Shown here piece by piece: positions 30,419-43,139 of a stretch of DNA of 64,000 bases; the stretch's first letter is position 1, and each line of letters starts with the position of its first letter. The translations under genes and the position numbers were made by a program. The notes under the pieces are model-generated. The model made no database searches. It saw only the letters and a list, made by a program, of their open reading frames with translations, and was not told the origin of the DNA. The stretch is taken from the NCBI RefSeq assembly GCF_000699445.3, contig NC_067196.1, positions 71,927,864 to 71,991,863 of the forward strand, written 5' to 3'. Source of the stretch: Schistosoma haematobium. Lineage: Eukaryota; Platyhelminthes; Trematoda; Strigeidida; Schistosomatidae.

Positions 30419-33400
30419 CACAATTAATGTCACGTATTAATATATGTTGAATAAAGGGTTAATAAATAACAAGTCTTGTATAAGTACCAAAGCAAAGCTG
30501 ACCTAAGCATTTATGCATCAAAATTTCTGGGTATAACAAGATGATCTTTGATTTAATGTGAATATGATAATTAGCATCTCAACAACTTATAAATAAATTA
30601 ATCATACTTATTTTACACTTACAAAACGGATCTACATATAGTCAAAGCCTTACATGTGTTTACATAATATAAACTTCAAATAAATCATTTATATTGTATA
30701 TAACAAGTGATTTCTTCTTTCCTTAAATTGAGTCACTGAGTTTAAGGTATCAATATTCTGAAGTACACTAAAGTTTGAACATAATAGTGGAGACTTCCAA
30801 CTAATTCTTGATGAACAGAACAATGATCAACATATTTTCTTATAAAGATGATGGCTGAAACAAACTCTGATATTCATTTACTGAATAATCAGCATTGTGT
30901 GTTAAAGATAGATAAATAAGTCACTCAGATTGTTCTAGTCCAAACTATCAGCTTTTTTCTACTCTACGCTTGTGTAACTTCTTGCCGGTAATCCTATCTC
31001 TCCATTATAGGGACAATGACTACAAATTTTATCCTAGTGGCTCCCACATCGCCCATTATATACTGGTGCTAGGAATAGTTGGAGAAAGCGAAGAGGCTAT
31101 CAGTTTATAACACGTCACCGTAGTATGAAAGGAAGCAGTTTAGTACTTGGATCTGTCGGTCCATCACATTTCCTCCGTTGAGATCTTAAACGTGGTCCAA
31201 CTTTGTTGAGAGGTTTTTGTATGGTTCAGAATAAAAAACAATGGCAACTTTGTTGCAATATTTTATTCGACTTTCCACAATAGTTCGATAATTTTTCCTA
31301 TCTGGAAAAAACTTTCGTTCTTGTATCTTTAGTTGGTTGTTATCTCCCACTGTATTCTATTTTTTAAAACTTCTTTATTGATCACACTACTTTCCTCCCT
31401 TATATTCCTCCAAAATATTTTCGATACTTTTTTGTGTGGCCCATCTTTTTGTCCGATTGTGCCAGGCTTTTTGATAGTAAATAATAGTGAATCCTTTTCT
31501 TGGCTATTCATCTACAAGTCCAGAAAAACACGGTATTTTCATTGTAGTTTGGAATGTTATGATCTACTGAATGAATATTTTTGATCAATAGATGTTGAGC
31601 AATGGTTTGAAAATAGTAAGCTGTTTCCAAACTATTCGGTATGCCAAGTTTTCCTGCCATTTCTCAAGTGAGTCAAAAGAGGATAATTTAAAAAGATGTG
31701 GGATCTCAGTTACTTTACAAATTTTCGTTGTATATGGTAAATTTTTTGAAGAACAAAATTGTAGTCAACTCTCATAATATTACCGCAGTTACATATGTAT
31801 TTATTTACTTTATTCATGCGATTTTACGACATTGTTTTATACTTGAGGTTGTTTCAAGATATCACCTCTCATGAGTTGGGTAGTCAAGTTGAATCGTCAG
31901 TTCCCACACTTAACATCAAAAATCTCTTTCCTGAAATTTGGCTAGCTTCATTCTTTTCCTTTCTGCTTCAATCTATTATTTTGTGAAGATGTGGCAACTG
32001 TTGTGCTATTGAGGTATGACAACTTGAACCGATGCACTTATGTGCCTGGTCCTACGTTGTAGCTGACTGACTGATGTCCTGCTCCATTGCTTTTAATGAC
32101 AATATAAAAGCGTTAAGTGACATTCGTCGTTTACTGACATTACACTATCAAACGCGTATTAAGACCATCAAAATTCAGATACGTCTAAAAGATTGTGTGT
32201 CCTACTCCGCTCTTAACTTTCATCAACTGTTTAAATCTCCAACAACAATCGCGATATGCTCTAACTGTTTTTCATAAAAGAAGCTTTGCGAAAGTGTTAC
32301 TAAAGTTTAGAACTGCTTTTGTTTCTGATATTTTTTATTTTTGGGGAGACTGATTTATGGACGACTATTGAGCGACGCCAGACTGACCTTGAAAGTGCCC
32401 ACCTAGTAACCAGGTCCAAATGAGAGTTGTAGACGTGTGTGATGGATTAAAATTATGATTTACAGTTTATGATTAAAGTTCGAAATTAGGTTTAGGGTTT
32501 TCATCACGAACTGACATCAGGTATAGTGCCAAAACTCTGTTTGTACGAATGAATGAGTGAATTTCGTGCCAAAATCCGAGACCTGTTATCTTATACGTGA
32601 TTGGTTCGTCCATAACTTATAATCTCGCCTGATTTCATTCTAATTATTATCCTGTTGAAGGTTATTTATACATAAGTTCGTGTGAAATTTGTACCTCTCT
32701 CTAAGTACAGGTCTAGAAAAGACTGCATGTTTAGTTAAATGAACCTCCTGGAGGCTTTTCTGTCGTTTTCTGTAGAAAATGTATCCATAGCTTGTAGTAT
32801 CGTATGGAAACAAATTTTATGGTATATCTTAAATCATTTAGTATGTGAACAATATCATAGATTGCTCCTCTGAACAATTATAATCAAGTATTCTTGCCGT
32901 AAGTTTCTTGTGCTTTAAACTGTGACTGGATACCTGTTTGGCCAAGTTGCAATTGTTCTGTATCTTGTTTTTTTCAAAGATAAATAAAGCATAGTTAAAT
33001 CTTTTTAAAACTTACATGTTTGTACATTGACCATGAGCCATATTTTTGTTTCTTTTTCTGATTACAACAGCCTTATTGATATAAAATGTAAGATACTTCA
33101 TTTCCTCTTTCATTTGTTGCATGAGTTGATTCATAATAATGTAAGCACCTAAAGTGGTCGTGTGCTGTAATTGCGAAAGTAAGTGGTTCTCGTGAGATTA
33201 TTCGATGTGTTTTGTGAGGGTTGATCTGACATATGTACTGTAGACTCTGATTAATGATGTGTGACTGAAATTGTAGGTTCTGGACTTGAAATTGAAGAAT
33301 TCCCTGGGAAGTCTTACTGATATTGCATGACTGCATTTGAATTTTCAGTAACTTCAGGTCTATATCCACTTAGGTACGTCATTGCTTTCGACCATTGTAT

Positions 33401-34256
33401 TGTTGCATGAACTGAGATTTTGGTCTCTATTGCATTCTTCATTGTGAACTGTATTCAGTTGTAAGTTATTAACGTGTTAGTTGTGATCAGATTTTGATTC
33501 ATTTGGAAGCATTCTGGTCTACGACCGCCCTAACTTGATGAACAATAAGTTCTACCCATCTATAGTAGTAAGGATTTTAAAAACTAATTTTCACCTTATC
33601 CTCGTTACCACCTTTATAGATGAAATTTTCGATGATTAACGAGACATTTTTGATTGTTGAAATAAATGGTTAAAATGCCGGTCGATAGATGACCCCAATA
33701 ATATGTTGTGGTCGAGTGATAGATCCTCACAAAACCATATTATCGACTTAAGTTTCTGGATAGTTCAAAATCGAAAACAATATCACTAGTCAAATGAATA
33801 GGTTTTTATGGAATAAAATAAAATGTTTCTATGATGAATATGAACGCAAAACAAACATGACCAAATGTTATAGGTGATTAGGAGAAATCAACCGATAGAT
33901 CATTCATTCTCCAGTCAATTAAGACTTGATTGTTGTTTATAAAAATTCCAGATTAGGGAAATCATTGAAACCAATTAACTTGTTGACCTTGAGTACTAGA
34001 TAAGTGCGCACTGGTATTTTTGTTCACTTTTCCCCGCTGTGTTGCAGTAGTGTGGCAATCGGAACCGATGTACATTTGTATCAGGTCTTACATTTTTTAT
34101 AGGTGAATAACTAAATTGGAATATTTTACTAGCAAAGCTAGTTACTTAATAAGTATCCGATAAATACTCTTCAGTGATAGTTCTTAGATCGATTCATTTT
34201 TTAAACAAAAGCAAACTAATAAACAGCATATTACTTTTCAAAAACCTTTGCTTATA
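30419..34256. other. No gene recognised (upstream of C2orf69-like gene)
   Basis: About 3.8 kb, AT-rich. Many short open frames without recognisable families. The exception is an SR3-type tail near 31981-32073. A pyrimidine-rich tract ending TTATAG at 34257 could be a splice acceptor, so an upstream untranslated or leader exon of the C2orf69-like gene may lie here. Confidence 0.45.
31981..32073 (+). repeat. SR3-type LINE 3' end fragment
   Basis: Shares the terminal block GATGCACTTATGTGCCTGG, TACGTTGTAGC and the GACT tandem tail with the 3' ends at 34740-34830 (minus) and 37960-38037 (plus). Confidence 0.65.
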
Positions 34257-34298
34257 GTAAAAATCCTCTTTCTCTCTGGCTATAGATTAAATTTCAAG

Positions 34299-37200
34299 AT
34301 GTGTTTAATAAAGCGTGAACTTAAGAATTGTGTGGGTTATCTTAAGAAACGTAATGATGTAATTTTCCTCGGAACAAAAGTGAATCCTACTGTTAATTTG
34401 GTTTATTTTGGAGGTGATGTACAGGTGAGTTTTATGAATGGATAAAATGTGTTTCGACTAGTTATTTTTATTCTGGATATCGATTTTGATCATACTATTT
34501 AAACGAAGCTTGTCTGTTATAGACATAGGTGTTGTACCGTCCGTAGTAAAATAAAATGTTAGTCTATGTATGTACGTATGACTGAATATGGATTGACTAT
34601 CTGTTGCGAAATCTGACGAAGAAACGTACTCAACCACACATAAAAAGGGTTGATGCCATGGAACTATAAGGATTATTATTATTATGGTTTTATTCAATAT
34701 TATATTTTTAGGACAATGTAGAGTAATTCTCAGCCCAAAGTTAGTCAGTCAGCTACAACGTAAGACCAGGCACATATGTGCATCGGTCCAAGTTGCCATA
34801 CCCCATTAGCACAACAAGATGAACACCGGATTCATAGAAGTAGTTAATCCAGTGGTGGTAATATATGAAACAAAGATATGAAGCAATTTTAATCTCATGG
34901 TTTGAGGGAAGACAGAGAGTGTATACACCTACGCCATTGTTATCGATTCTCAGCCATGTCACCAAGAGTATCCAACCATTGGTTACGATAGTCACGCGGA
35001 CCGCAATCAAGTAGTCTGCATCTAGCAACATGGCTCAGACTAGAAGTTAGTGACTTCAAGGACTGATACCACGTTTTGGTTTGGCCGCCCCTAACTTTCT
35101 TCTAACCATCCCCAACATCAGCTAGCATTGCACATTATGGTAATCGGTGTTCAGGCATACGTAACACGTGTTCCCAACTATCTCAGTCGATGAAGATTCA
35201 CAACCTCATCAACTGATTTACCATCGTTCCCTAATACTCGTTCTTTTATTAATAGACGGATATCTCGCCTTCGCCATAGGTGACGTACGTTGGCAAAAGC
35301 CTAACGAGCCTTTCGAATCCGTGCTGAGATTTCGTCAGACACCGACCCATTAGGGCCGATCAGACTTCCAAGATAAGTGAGGTTGTCGACGCGTTCGACT
35401 ACTTCACTCCCTATCCTTAGTTCAGGTGTTGACACAGACCAATCCTGAAACAACAACTTGCAATTAGAGGGGAAGAAGCGCATTCAAAACATTCTGGCAT
35501 TGTTGCTTAGTGCTACCAAATGACTGGATTTTATCAACGTCTTTGCCAAACAGGACTGTGTCGTCTGTGTATTTCAAGTCGATAAGTGGACCTCCTGGAA
35601 GGAGATCATTGCCCGAAAATTCAGTCGATGAGAATGTTATTTCCATCAGTAGGTCTATGATGAAGTTAAACAAAAATGGAGAAAGTGGACAGCCTTGACA
35701 GACACCACTTGATGTTGCAAAAACAGGTGACAGTTCGCCATAAGCTCTGACTCGATTGGTAGTGTTCGAGTAAAGAGCCTTCACAAGGTTTATGTACCTC
35801 TGAGGCACACCTTTCAATGACAGACACTGCCACAGAAGCTTTTGGTCTACAGTCATATGCTGCTGCTTTTCAGTCAACAAAAACTGTCATTGTTGAACGC
35901 CGATAAACATGCTTGTGTTCCGAAACCTGACGAATGGTGATTATGTGGTCGATGCAGTCACGACCAGGTCTGAAACCAACTTGATTCTCTCGTGTTTGCA
36001 GTTCATGAGTTTTTTTGGGCGTCCGATAATTATTGAGGCTAGTATTTTAGATGCCATATTAGTTAAATTAATCTCTCTATGGTTGTCATAAGATGATTTT
36101 GACCCTTTCTTTTATATTGGGACGATCAGTGATTGTGACCAGTCAGATGGGATTACGTCCAACTACTCACTGCCTTCTCGTGGCGGGGGTGTTGTTTACG
36201 AAAATGAGAGGACGAATAGCGAATGCCCGGCGCTTTAACCGGATTCCAAACCAATGGTGCATATGGGCTCCAGTATCCTGCGGGAACAAATGGCGTATAA
36301 ACCAATTGTTGGTCACCGGCTTCCATGGGACTGCATCTCCTTACGATGCTCCACTGCCTTGTAGATCAGACCTTCAGGTCGAAGGCTCTGGGAGTGGCCT
36401 CCTAAGAAAACCACCTGCTCCGACTCGGGCACCCGGGCAGTATCATAGCCCTCGCATATATCGAATGAGATTTGTGTGGCGCATATATATTTGGTGCCTC
36501 TTTGTACCAATATCTATGTGTTGAAATAAATAAATAAGTTAACATACTAGTCAAGTTAATCGCTAAAACTGGACCACCATAGTTAAAGACATCTGGGACC
36601 AATCCATCTGGACCAGCTGCTCTTCCTCGTTTCAGATTAACTATAGTCTCTCGAACTTCAGATAGAATCGGAGGACCTACTTCGATGTTCCATCCACGCT
36701 GTCTGGAAGTGGTGGGTAGTTGTAGAGTAGCTGAAGGTCAGCTGAACTTCTCTTTAAAATATCCCACCCATCGTTTTAAACGTCTAGACTGGGTGCAAAT
36801 AGGAGTGTCGTTTTTTCCGAGATAGTCTCACATACACTTGACTTATTAATTCCAGTCTTTTTTATTGGTCTATAGAGCTGTATTGTGTTATTTACAGCCA
36901 CCGCCTTTTCCATCTCTTTCGCTTTCGTTGCCCACCAATGCTCACGGTCGTTCCTTAGACTTTTGCTTAACCTAGATATGATTTGTTTTCGCTCTTCATC
37001 GTGTTCAGAGTCTGATGAGATGAGTTTACGAGAATCCATCAGTGCAATAGACTTAGAAGAAACCCATTGGCTTTTTGTAACCCTTTGGTGTAAATCACTC
37101 ACAGATGTCACTGCTATTTCCACAGTTGTTTAGATATCTTTCCGAGCAACATCTGGGTCAGCCTCGTTTTCAGAACTACCTAAGTGTGACCTCAGTTGTT

Positions 37201-40200
37201 CCTGGAACCTACTTTCGATTTTCTCGTCACTCAATTCAATTCCGATGGGTCTTTTTAGTATAGCTTTTCTGCGTCCAATGGGGCACTTGCAGATGCGTGC
37301 CCGTGTTAGAGCATGGTTGGAGTCCAAACAGGTATTCCAGAATGAGCGACAATCTTCTTTCGACCCTTTCCAACGATGACTGATGGCAATATGGTCTATT
37401 TGAGTCCATCGTTGGTTTGGTGCAGGCGGTCGCCATGTTGGACGATGTCTCTCAACCCAAAGTATGTTAGCAGTTCGGGAATCGACACCTGAATAATTTT
37501 CATTCTTTTAATCCATATTGCCAGCCACCATAATGTCTCTGATTGTACGTTCTTGTGACTTATACAGCGATGTTCCGTGGTATAGGAGTAGGTTGGAAGA
37601 AAGCTAGGGGCGGCCAGACCAAAACATTGCACAAGTCCATGAAGTCACTGACAAGTGGACTGAGTCATGTTGGTAGGTGTAGACTACCTGGTTGGGGACC
37701 GCGAAATGATAGCAACCGATGGTTAGAGACCTTGAATGACATGGCTCAAAATCATTTGCAATGGCTCAGGTGCATACATTCTTTGTGTTCTCCCAAATTC
37801 TAGTCTTCTGAATTCTTCATGTCCCGTTCTTTTTACTCTTTCCAAATTTATTTCACTGGATTATACTCTTTAAATAACATCTTCAAACCTTAAGGTTTCC
37901 GATTACTACTTATACTCTTACCACCTCTACCACTACGGGATTTGAATCGACAACTGCATCTCTGTGCTAATGTCGTGTGGCAACTCGAACTGATGTACGT
38001 ACGTACGAAGTTCTACGTTGTTACTGACTGACTGACTTTCAGAAACGCACCTGAATAGGTTATGCGATTAATAGACATAATGGTGTGTTAATACAAACAA
38101 AAACAAATAACCTTTCGAAATATCTAGGTGGCAGGAACAGGTAGCTCAGGTATTCATGCAGGCCACCAAAATTGGTTTGATCAGTCGAAAACCCTTGATG
38201 CCTAACTATTTCTCCGGCTAGCATAAAGCGTTGTGGTAAGTGGTGTTCATATGCCCTAAATGTATTATTTATTCACATCAATCGATAAAAGTTCACTAAC
38301 CAACCTGCTCCCTGTACGTGATACTTAACTCGACCATGTGAACAATGCTTCAAAAAACCCTGTTATCTTTCATTTTCATTCTTTATATTTCACAACCGTG
38401 TACTATCTATTTTCGTTGTTTCCTAATATTATTTGACTTCGGATGGTGGTCGGAGGTAGTCAATAAGAAACCCTGGACCTAGGTTTTGTGCTACTTGGCA
38501 CTCGTCAGTAAGGTGTACCTGTACCACGAAACCTAGGTCCAGGGTTTCCTGTTGACTACCTCCAACCACCATCTTATCTCAACATAGTGCACGCAATGTC
38601 GAGTCACCTAGACTGGTGACCACATTGCAACTTGGTTAATAGGATTCGATCTGTACTAAGAAGGACTTGATATACATGGCATTGATCACCACCAAGTCAC
38701 CAATCAATTACAAATTATTTGACGTCATATGACATATTTATCGTAACAAGCTTATGTTTAGATAACTAATTAATTCTTAAGTTGCGACATTTTATGCACA
38801 TTTTAAAATATTGTTTTCTTCCCAGTTGGATTAAGAAGCTACAAATCGGTATAATGTTTTTGTGTCTGTATTAAAATTTCGTCAGGTTATTCTAAGAATA
38901 GAAAGTGTTAGACACTGATTTAACTTCTTTCGAAAGTGATTTTACGTTTCAAGAATAATGTAAGTCTTTGTTTAGTTTCAGTACCAGAAGGTAAAGTAGT
39001 ATATTATACAAACGACTAGGATCTCATGACAATAATGTGCCAGATCGTATGTTAATTACGACCAACTGAATTGATGTAATTTTACTCTGTGAGATAAGGG
39101 ATTATTAAAGTCTCTTATGTATTCTTTATTGTGAAGTAACTTAAGTCAGCCAAATGATACATTTCCAGGCCTTAACTTCGGGTTCCATCAAGTCTATTTA
39201 GAAAGTCAGATTCAAGCTTTTCTCTCTGACACATTTCTAAGGAAGCTATTCGACTTGATACGGAATAGATATTTTTTCTTAATGTACGTTTAACTTACCA
39301 GTTTTTAAATACTGAATCAACCAGTTTCTTGTTGAATAATTAGAGTGAATCAACATGAAGCCAAGTCACGTTATGGATGGCACTGATCAACAGAATGTAC
39401 CCGCTGTTTCCTATAAACACATATATGTGTAGTTTTTTGGTTCATATTGATCCTAATCTCAGTGTTACTATAATCATTTCCAAGAACAATGAAGTGTGAT
39501 TGACGCCGCTGTTTTTGTACTAGAATGAAAAACCTCTAACTTTCCAAAAAAGTGTGGATAAAATGTTTTGTAATAATGATATTCAAGACAGGATAGATTT
39601 GATTTTTCTGGCTAATTTTTGTCTCTACACTCCTACGTTTTCTTTCTGAAAAAAAGTAACTATACTTTCATGTTAAAATCATCTTTAATGCTAATGTAGG
39701 GCAGTTTTATTCTACTTATTATTTTTAGGATTACGAATATAATATGAGTCAAAATAATTTTAATAATCAGTATATTAGATGGAATTTGGAAGATACTGCC
39801 CAAAATTTGTATGTACGATTTACCAATCACTTTCGTGACTCTAATCCCCATGTGTGGATTATTCGTGCTTCACATTGGATATCTAATTCAATAGCTTGTT
39901 ATGTTAATTTCATGCCTTTTACGAAATCTGGTGTGCCATTATTTGAAAATGACGATATCTGTAAAATGACAGGAATGATGCATTTAAGTTGTTTGCTGTC
40001 AAATGCAGCTAAAAAGTTGTTAAATTGTGAAGCTAATATACAGTGTCAAATATCTACTATCCCTATAAGACTGATTGGTTTTAGCAAAGGTTGTTGTGTT
40101 TTGACAGAGATATTATATGAATTTTCAGTATTATCCCGCTCCAAAAAATTACCCACTGATTCCGTGAAAGGTGTTCCTGCACAAGTATTGGGACTTTCTC

Positions 40201-41193
40201 AAATCATAACAGACTTTTACTGGCTTGATTCTGGACATTCAGGTACACATCATCAGTGGCCAGTTTCGCTTAACTACCTATCTTTGCTGAACCCCGTCTC
40301 ATGTCCCAGAATACATGTCCATGCATCTCCCTATCAGGTATTTAGTTATTAACTGATATATTTTGATTATTATCCCTTTATTATTTTATTTATTGTTCAA
40401 AGTACAAATTCTTTGTACAAGTGAGAAAAGTTTTCTTTAGAGTCATGATATATTCAAGTTACAGTACCATCAATAGTTTAAAAGAATAGGGGAGTAGGTG
40501 GACATAGAATGAAAGGTGTTAAATGACATACTGTCCAAATTTAAATAAAACTTAATCTCGTATGGTGTTTCATAAAGCGAGTGTGGTTTATAAAGTACGA
40601 ATAAGTTTGCGAAAGAAAATATATGGAGTGAGCTTGGAAATCAAAATCAAGGTAGAGATAAGGAAGAAATGAATGTGCAGCTGATTTGTAGCTGTGTTAC
40701 CTGGGATGTCTAACTATTTGTCTCAATTACGGCCCGGATCCCAATCAGATAATCTGAGCCTACCAACACAGTTCAGACTAACAATAAGTGACTTTGCTGA
40801 TAATACTAGTCTGAGATGTATAGAAACACTCATATATTTATCTTCAGACAGCTTCTGTTTTACGCATGAATGAAACAATAGTAGCCGTTCTTCAAATCCC
40901 TATGCATAGGCTTTTCATACTATCCTGTAGAAATTCATAATAAGCTAATGTTATCATTTTGTATTTTACATAACATACAGATAATGAACCAGCTAAAACC
41001 TCAAAAATCTAATGATTTTTATAAATTTCTGGATATTTTATCTCACTTGAATTTGCCTTTTAAAAAGCAATTGCATTTTATGCCTGTTGATCATGAAAAT
41101 TCAGAATCACCGTTTACCAATTTGAGATCAAAAAATGAGATGATCTGTTCATTAGACTATCATTTCGAGATTTTGAACCACTTTATGTTTTGA
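34299..41193 (+). CDS. C2orf69: C2orf69 (UPF0565) homologue, three exons, 315 residues
   Basis: Exons 34299-34424, 39729-40337 and 40981-41193. All junctions are phase 0 with GT donors (GTGAGT, GTATTT) and AG acceptors. Exon 1 ends in VNLVYFGGDVQ, matching the GDVQ motif of C2orf69 proteins. Exon 2 has IRWNLEDTAQNL, HVWIIRASHW, PIRLIGFSKGC (Gly-Phe-Ser161-Lys-Gly, a serine-hydrolase nucleophile elbow), FYWLDSGHSGTHHQWP and IHVHASPYQ. Exon 3 has the FYKFLDILSHLNLPFKKQLHF end. The vertebrate protein is mitochondrial with a predicted alpha/beta-hydrolase fold and no settled reaction. The first in-frame ATG is 34299. The frame stays open upstream to 34188 with a possible acceptor at 34257, so an N-terminal (targeting) exon may be missing. 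Intron 1 is 5.3 kb and full of transposons. Confidence 0.85.
35464..36140 (-). pseudogene. SR3-like reverse transcriptase palm, YTDD, shared defects with 62858-64000
   Basis: Minus strand: SQSLIVPI then a stop, KKGSKSSYDN, then a stop in the usual F-x-D-x-x-x-A-F motif A, a frameshift, and a 138-residue frame LLWQCLSLKGVPQRYINLVK, SSGVCQGCPLSPFLFNFIID (motif B) and IDLKYTDDTVLFG (motif C, normally YADD). That 138-residue frame is identical to 63087-63503 on the opposite strand. The RT is inactive because motif A is broken. Confidence 0.83.
36160..36533 (+). mobile_element. ~370-bp interspersed repeat inserted in the SR3 copy, AAAT-repeat tail
   Basis: Replaces about eight codons of the SR3-like RT between GGPVLAINLTS and DVIPSDWSQS. 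It ends on + in an AAATAAATAAATAA tail. Its last ~90 bases resemble the end of another repeat at 55930-56005 (GCGCATAT, GGTGCC, CCAATAT, then the AAATAAATAA tail). GC-richer than its surroundings. Open frames over it are chance. Confidence 0.7.
36776..37130 (-). pseudogene. SR3-like endonuclease-RT linker
   Basis: Minus strand: VTKSQWVSSKSIALMDSRKL, HDEERKQIISRLSKSLRNDR, EHWWATKAKEMEKAVAVNNT and LYRPIKKTGINKSSV. This is the conserved basic linker preceding the RT of RTE-type elements. It ends in a stop at 36776, and the RT frame continues shifted. Confidence 0.75.
37580..38037 (+). mobile_element. SR3-like LINE 3' end fragment, + strand
   Basis: Plus strand codes the C-terminus GVGWKKARGGQTKTLHKSMK, HVGRCRLPGWGPRNDSNRWL, MAQNHLQWLRCIHSLCSPKF and a stop at 37803. 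A 3' UTR follows, ending in the shared GATGTACGTACGTACG and GACTGACTGAC tail at 38037. It abuts the minus-strand SR3 element head-to-head. Confidence 0.8.
38041..38180 (-). mobile_element. Sm-alpha-type SINE fragment, truncated within the hammerhead
   Basis: Minus strand matches the copy at 60010-60140: CTGAGCTACCTGTTCCTGCC, ACCTAGATATTTCG, AATCGCATAACCTATTCAGG, GCGTTTCTGA. It ends exactly inside the hammerhead core and meets the SR3 GACT tail. Sm-alpha SINEs of schistosomes are known to carry a pol III-type promoter and a hammerhead ribozyme. Confidence 0.75.
38443..38720 (-). repeat. Palindromic copy of the tRNA-derived SINE
   Basis: 38526-38720 is the minus-strand SINE body, also present at 44385-44565 (GATCACCACC, CTGGTGACCACATTGCAAC, CACCTAGACTGGTG blocks). 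38443-38490 repeats its end in the opposite orientation. The two 48-base arms (containing GAAACCCTGGACCTAGG and its complement) pair around a 35-base loop. The tRNA-like head is absent. Confidence 0.75.
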
Positions 41194-43139
41194 ATTATAC
41201 TTTTTGAAATATGCTCTACTCACCGTTTGGTTAACGTTATTTTTAAAATATATGAATGTCGTGATTAAGAAGTTATATTTTCTTGCTTATTGGCATCCCT
41301 GTTTCCACTGAAACTAATGAATGATCTTGTACCTTGATCAGTCATGGGTTGTATACGGAAGTTTTATAATTCTTATAATTTTAATCTCTTACCAATGACC
41401 TATTCTAGATTTTATAGCATTCATTTGATTCGTTATAGTCTGCCCATGAAGAGATCTTGTTTTAATCGTTCTAATTACCTTGTTTCAATTGTTTGTTTAG
41501 ACTGTTGAACAACCTTTTTTGATCCTTCTGGGTTTTCTTGTATTCATTGTTTCCGGCTGATTTCTTAATACGAAGAGACAATTTAAGGGTTGCTAGTTTA
41601 CTGTCCGATTTATATTCACAGTTCTTTTTATTAAAGCTTTGGGATTTCAACTGAATTGAGCGTCGGTACATTGTATTTGAGTTCTGAGTTTCTCAAATAT
41701 CATTTCATTTGGTCTCGCTAGCATGAAATTAATTATTTGTGAACATGCTTTTTCAACTATGAGGTACTTGTTTTCATTATATCTAATTTAAGTAGCACAA
41801 GCGTTTTGTCTTCTGTTATGGAACAGTTATCATTACTAGATTAGAATGATATACTTATTTAGGGATTGCTTACTCTTCGCCTATTTCGGTTCATGTAACC
41901 GAGTACCACCTCTAGCCTTCGCTAAATAAGTTTTAATCAAAGCTGAATATATGGATCTATACTTTATCAATGAGTTGCAGTCCTCATTTCATTGACTTTT
42001 TAATTATTGGGATGTTTCTTTGTATCGTACTTATTGTAAGGATAAAAATATCAATCTACTATCCAAAATTAAGTAACCAAATCAGTTCTAAACAGTCAGT
42101 GCTTGCAAACCACAACTCCTTAACACTTTGGATTTGCCATCTTGCAAGTATTATTTTATGTAAATCTACGATTATGGATTTAAACTGTTTAAGGTCTGTA
42201 TTTTATAGTTGGTCGTATACCAGTGAGAGATGTTAACAAAGTACCGTCGTTCTCACAAAAGAATAGAGTTGTTAATTCAAGTGAAATACATAAAAGTTGA
42301 AACTCAAATAAAAAATAATTTTTTGCAATATCAGGAAGCCTGTGAAATAAGTGATTAGTTAGGCTAGTATTGGGAGTAGCATCAACGAGTAAGAATCAAG
42401 ATTAATATGAAGACGTGTAATTTTGATGAATAGTTAGGTTAGCTCTGGATTTTTTCCTTATTGCTTTTAACAAAAGGAGGAATCAAATGCATCAAAATAG
42501 ATTACTACAAACTGATGGTATGTCATTTGTTTCTTCACTTCAAATGAAATGAGGCTATCTAAATATTACCATTTCTTAATTATTCAGCAATTAGGTACAT
42601 TTCTCACAATACATATAATAACTGTTTGGGTGTGATTCGGTTGGTGCATTTGTTCCTTGCTACATATTTCTTTGTGATAAAGTATGTAGATACATCCAAA
42701 GAATGACTATACGTTTATCCCTCAGAATTGCAAACACTAGATACTGCAATTTTACGGATAATCATAACGGAAATTTCGTTACGTCAGTTATGGAATAAAC
42801 CTTGAAAGAACTAAAAGTGGCTGGTTCAACAAGGAATTATCTTTTCGGCGAATCAACTTTCAAAACCGTACAATAATAATGTATACTTACTTTTCAAGAT
42901 GATAACAGTTACAATAGTAGTAATAATGAGCTTTTGTTAAACATGGTAACAATGAGGTAGAATAAACAAAAGTGTTACGTTATTTTTATCAGAGAAGCTA
43001 ATGATAGTTCTATTGTTGAGGTCTTGAATATTCATAAAGATAGGGAAATTGTAATTGGGATAGGAAGGCTCAGCATCATTAAATGTTGACATTGAAATGA
43101 AATATAATCGGCTGGACAATAGAAACAAAAATATACCAG
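41194..43139. other. No gene recognised
   Basis: Region downstream of the C2orf69-like gene, AT-rich. Short open frames only. A polyadenylation site for the gene must lie in its first part, but I could not fix one. Confidence 0.45.

Larger units (their letters stand above)
34740..37575 (-). mobile_element. SR3/Perere-3-like RTE-type LINE in intron 1 of the C2orf69-like gene
   Basis: Minus strand: endonuclease C-terminal part (RPTWRPPAPNQRWTQIDHIA near 37440-37380, NHALTRARIC), linker (36776-37130), RT (from 36600), thumb (35300-35480), tail (LLDADYLIAVRVTIV region, with CIHSLSS-like end) and a 3' end with GACT repeats at 34740. It is cut by a 370-bp repeat at 36160-36533. It has many stops and shifts. 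36140 to about 35140 is almost identical to 62858-64000. Confidence 0.83.

Noticed and set aside
33073..33369. 98-codon minus frame upstream of the C2orf69-like gene
   Set aside because: No homology and no splice support; composition fits non-coding AT-rich DNA.
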